This document shows, piece by piece, positions 62,305-64,000 of a DNA stretch of 64,000 nucleotides. The DNA is taken from positions 62,001 through 126,000 of the forward strand of contig NZ_FOXM01000013.1 of assembly GCF_900115715.1 (NCBI RefSeq), given 5' to 3'. Position numbers and translations under genes: made by a program. This stretch comes from Geopseudomonas sagittaria (GTDB lineage: Bacteria; Pseudomonadota; Gammaproteobacteria; Pseudomonadales; Pseudomonadaceae). The notes under the pieces were generated by a model. That model saw nothing but the letters and a program-made list of their open reading frames with translations. It ran no database searches and was not told where the DNA came from. Every line of letters begins with the position of its first letter. The first letter of the stretch is position 1.

Positions 62305-64000
62305 GCATGCGGCGTTTACGTGGATGGTTGGTCGCGTGCCTGTGCGCCCTGGCAATGACCGGCAGCCCGGCCGCCTGGGCGGTGTTGTGCTCCGAGGTGT
62401 TTTTCCCCGGACCGGCTGGCGATGGTCTGAATGCCTATGTGCCGCCGTTGTCGCTGGAGGACTTCGATGCTTCGACGCGTCCCGTCCTGACGGCAGCGAG
62501 TCCGCGGACGGTGCCGGTGAGCGACAGCTACTGGGCGGGCGGCATATCGCCCAACGGCTGGATATTGACGGCACCGACGGCAGGAACGGCAAGGGTCTAC
62601 GTCAAGGGCGATTTGTTCATCGGCAATAACGCCGAGATCAACAAGAATGGCAATCCGAGAAATCTGATCATTATCGTGATGGGGAATCTCGATATCCAAA
62701 ACAGTAACAATACCCGGCTTAATGCGCTGATCTACGTGACGGGCAATGTGACCATCGGCAACAACCCAGCCATCTATGGCGGGGTCTCTGCCGTGGGCAG
62801 CCTGCAAAAGGGCAACAACATTGTCTATGACTCCAGCGCTCTCGCGGGAGCGGACTTCGGCGCGCTCTGCGACAACCCGGATTCTGTCGGGCAGATCGAC
62901 CACTTCCGTTTTCTGCATGCCGCCACTGGGCTGACTTGCAGTCCGCTGGACGTCACCCTGAAGGCCTGTGCCGATGCCACCTGCAGCCGCCTGTACGAGG
63001 GCAGCGTCAGTCTCACCCTGAGTCCCACCAGTTGGGCGCCTGGTAACGTGGTGACCTTCAACAGTGGCCAGGCTGCCCTCAAGCTGCATGGCAATATGCC
63101 GGGCTATGTGGCCCTTGGCGTGACGTCGGCCGTTCCGGCGGCCAACAACCCTCGGCAATGCAGTACCGCCGATTGTCGGGTGCTGTTCCACGACAGCGGC
63201 TTCGTCTTCGACGTACCGCATCTGCTCGCTGCCAAAGCGCAGACGGGCATCGTCCTGCAGGCCGTACGCAAGGACGCCACCAGCCAGACGTGCGTGCCGG
63301 CCTTCGGACCGGCCACGCGCACCCTGCAGTTCTGGAGCGACTATGTTGATCCCGGCGCGGGGAGCATGAAGGTGCAGGTCAACGACACGGCGATAGGTAA
63401 CAGTGCGGCTTCGCCGACGGCACTGCCTCTCGTTTTCGACTCCGAAGCCAAGACACAGTTGAAGGTGCGTTACGACGATGCCGGCAAGATGCGTCTGAAT
63501 GCGCAATATGTTGGAACAGGCGTCGAAAGCGGTCTGACCATGCTTGGCTCGGACGAATTCGTCAGCAAGCCCTATGGGCTGCATATCTCCACACCGGCCG
63601 ACAGCACCTGCAGCACCGCCAGCGTGGCTGGCTGTGCTGCCTTGAGCGTGGCTGGAGTGCCACGTGCGGCTGGCGATAGTTTTCCGCTGACCATCCGGGC
63701 AGTGGCCTGGCAGGCCGACGGCGAGGCGCTTACCGAAGCCGCGCTGAGCGACAACCCGACCACGCCGAACTTCCAGCTGAACGGCATCGCCCTCAATTCC
63801 ACGCTGGTCGAACCGAGCGCCGCGAGCGGTGGCGTGGCTGGCGCCTTCTACAGGCATGCCGTCGATGGTAGTCGGCAGGCCGCGCTCACCAGCTACGACC
63901 ATGCAGTGGGCGCCTCCACCACCCTGCAGGTAGGTCAGAGCGAGGTGGGCATCTACCGCATCACCGCCACGCCGCCGGCCTATCTCCTGCAAACGATCGG
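62301..64000 (+). CDS. mshQ: MshQ-like large secreted surface protein, 5' part
   Basis: The frame runs from the ATG at 62301 to the window edge, about 566 residues, without a stop. The protein begins MSMRRLRGWLVACLCALAMT with a signal cut near Ala-Trp-Ala (about residue 28). A beta-rich, Asn-rich segment (about 80-180: FIGNNAEINKNGNP, GNLDIQNSNNT, GNVTIGNNPAIYG) resembles a beta-helix or concanavalin-type ladder. The second part shows DUF6701-like features of MshQ: VTLKACADATCSRLYEGSVS, FHDSGFVFDVPHLLAAKA, TLQFWSDYVDPGAGSM and LVFDSEAKTQLKVRYDDAGK. It probably sits on the pilus or cell surface. The 3' end is outside the window. Confidence 0.82.
   Translation, partial: MSMRRLRGWLVACLCALAMTGSPAAWAVLCSEVFFPGPAGDGLNAYVPPLSLEDFDASTRPVLTAASPRTVPVSDSYWAGGISPNGWILTAPTAGTARVYVKGDLFIGNNAEINKNGNPRNLIIIVMGNLDIQNSNNTRLNALIYVTGNVTIGNNPAIYGGVSAVGSLQKGNNIVYDSSALAGADFGALCDNPDSVGQIDHFRFLHAATGLTCSPLDVTLKACADATCSRLYEGSVSLTLSPTSWAPGNVVTFNSGQAALKLHGNMPGYVALGVTSAVPAANNPRQCSTADCRVLFHDSGFVFDVPHLLAAKAQTGIVLQAVRKDATSQTCVPAFGPATRTLQFWSDYVDPGAGSMKVQVNDTAIGNSAASPTALPLVFDSEAKTQLKVRYDDAGKMRLNAQYVGTGVESGLTMLGSDEFVSKPYGLHISTPADSTCSTASVAGCAALSVAGVPRAAGDSFPLTIRAVAWQADGEALTEAALSDNPTTPNFQLNGIALNSTLVEPSAASGGVAGAFYRHAVDGSRQAALTSYDHAVGASTTLQVGQSEVGIYRITATPPAYLLQTI

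Overview
The window is GC-rich bacterial chromosome with dense genes, short intergenic gaps and Pseudomonas-type protein sequences. Gene order also points to the Pseudomonadaceae: retS-purD-purH-fis-dusB-prmA-accC-accB-aroQ-dsbD, the yciH-speA pair, tRNA-Phe-yggX-mutY-asmA-hisBHAF, and ctpA-M23-gpmI-rhodanese-grxC-secB-trmL all follow the order I recall for P. aeruginosa, but are joined differently here. No phage, integrase, transposase or CRISPR array was seen. The assignment rests on reading, not on database search.

Layout. (1) 1-6.6 kb: an acyl-CoA dehydrogenase (cut by the window edge), a UraA-fold-like permease and an acyl-CoA synthetase on the minus strand, divergent from a PAS-histidine kinase / FixJ-type response regulator pair; two perfect palindromes lie in the divergent promoter. 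A possible 24-residue cysteine-rich peptide gene overlaps the regulator's 3' end and faces azurin across a sigma-54-like element. (2) 7.3-10.4 kb: an AEC permease and a short RetS lacking the periplasmic sensor. (3) 10.4-22.9 kb: purine biosynthesis, Fis, tRNA modification, PrmA, acetyl-CoA carboxylase BCCP/BC, AroQ, DsbD and a DUF2333 protein. (4) 23.1-25.7 kb: an isolated PAAR-Tle1 type VI lipase effector with a DUF2931 lipoprotein, probably its immunity partner. (5) 25.9-33.6 kb: YciH, SpeA, an HDAC-like hydrolase, TesB, a HAD phosphatase, a YpfJ-like zinc peptidase, a dihaem cytochrome and a DUF3617 protein. (6) 33.6-48.2 kb: two identical tandem tRNA-Phe genes, YggX, MutY, AsmA, a PanZ-like GNAT, histidine genes, CtpA and an M23 factor, GpmI, rhodanese, glutaredoxin, SecB, TrmL. 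(7) 48.3 kb to the end: an MSHA-type IV pilus operon (mshI to mshQ, the last cut by the window edge).

How the parts work together. The first genes look like an inducible carboxylic-acid uptake and activation module with its own two-component control. The purine and histidine clusters meet at AICAR, made by HisF and used by PurH, and both carry the same composite repeat between operon genes. CtpA and the M23 protein form a cell-wall maintenance pair. The MSHA genes encode PilM/N/O/P-like alignment proteins, a secretin, two ATPases, a platform protein, several prepilins and a large surface protein; the extension ATPase carries tandem c-di-GMP-binding motifs, and RetS is a known switch between motile and sessile life, so the window holds two parts of the surface-attachment programme.

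The clearest items for follow-up are the cysteine-rich microprotein with its shared -24/-12-like element, the sensor-less RetS, the orphan effector/immunity pair, the palindromes of the first regulon, and the AT-richer major pilin gene inside the MSHA locus.
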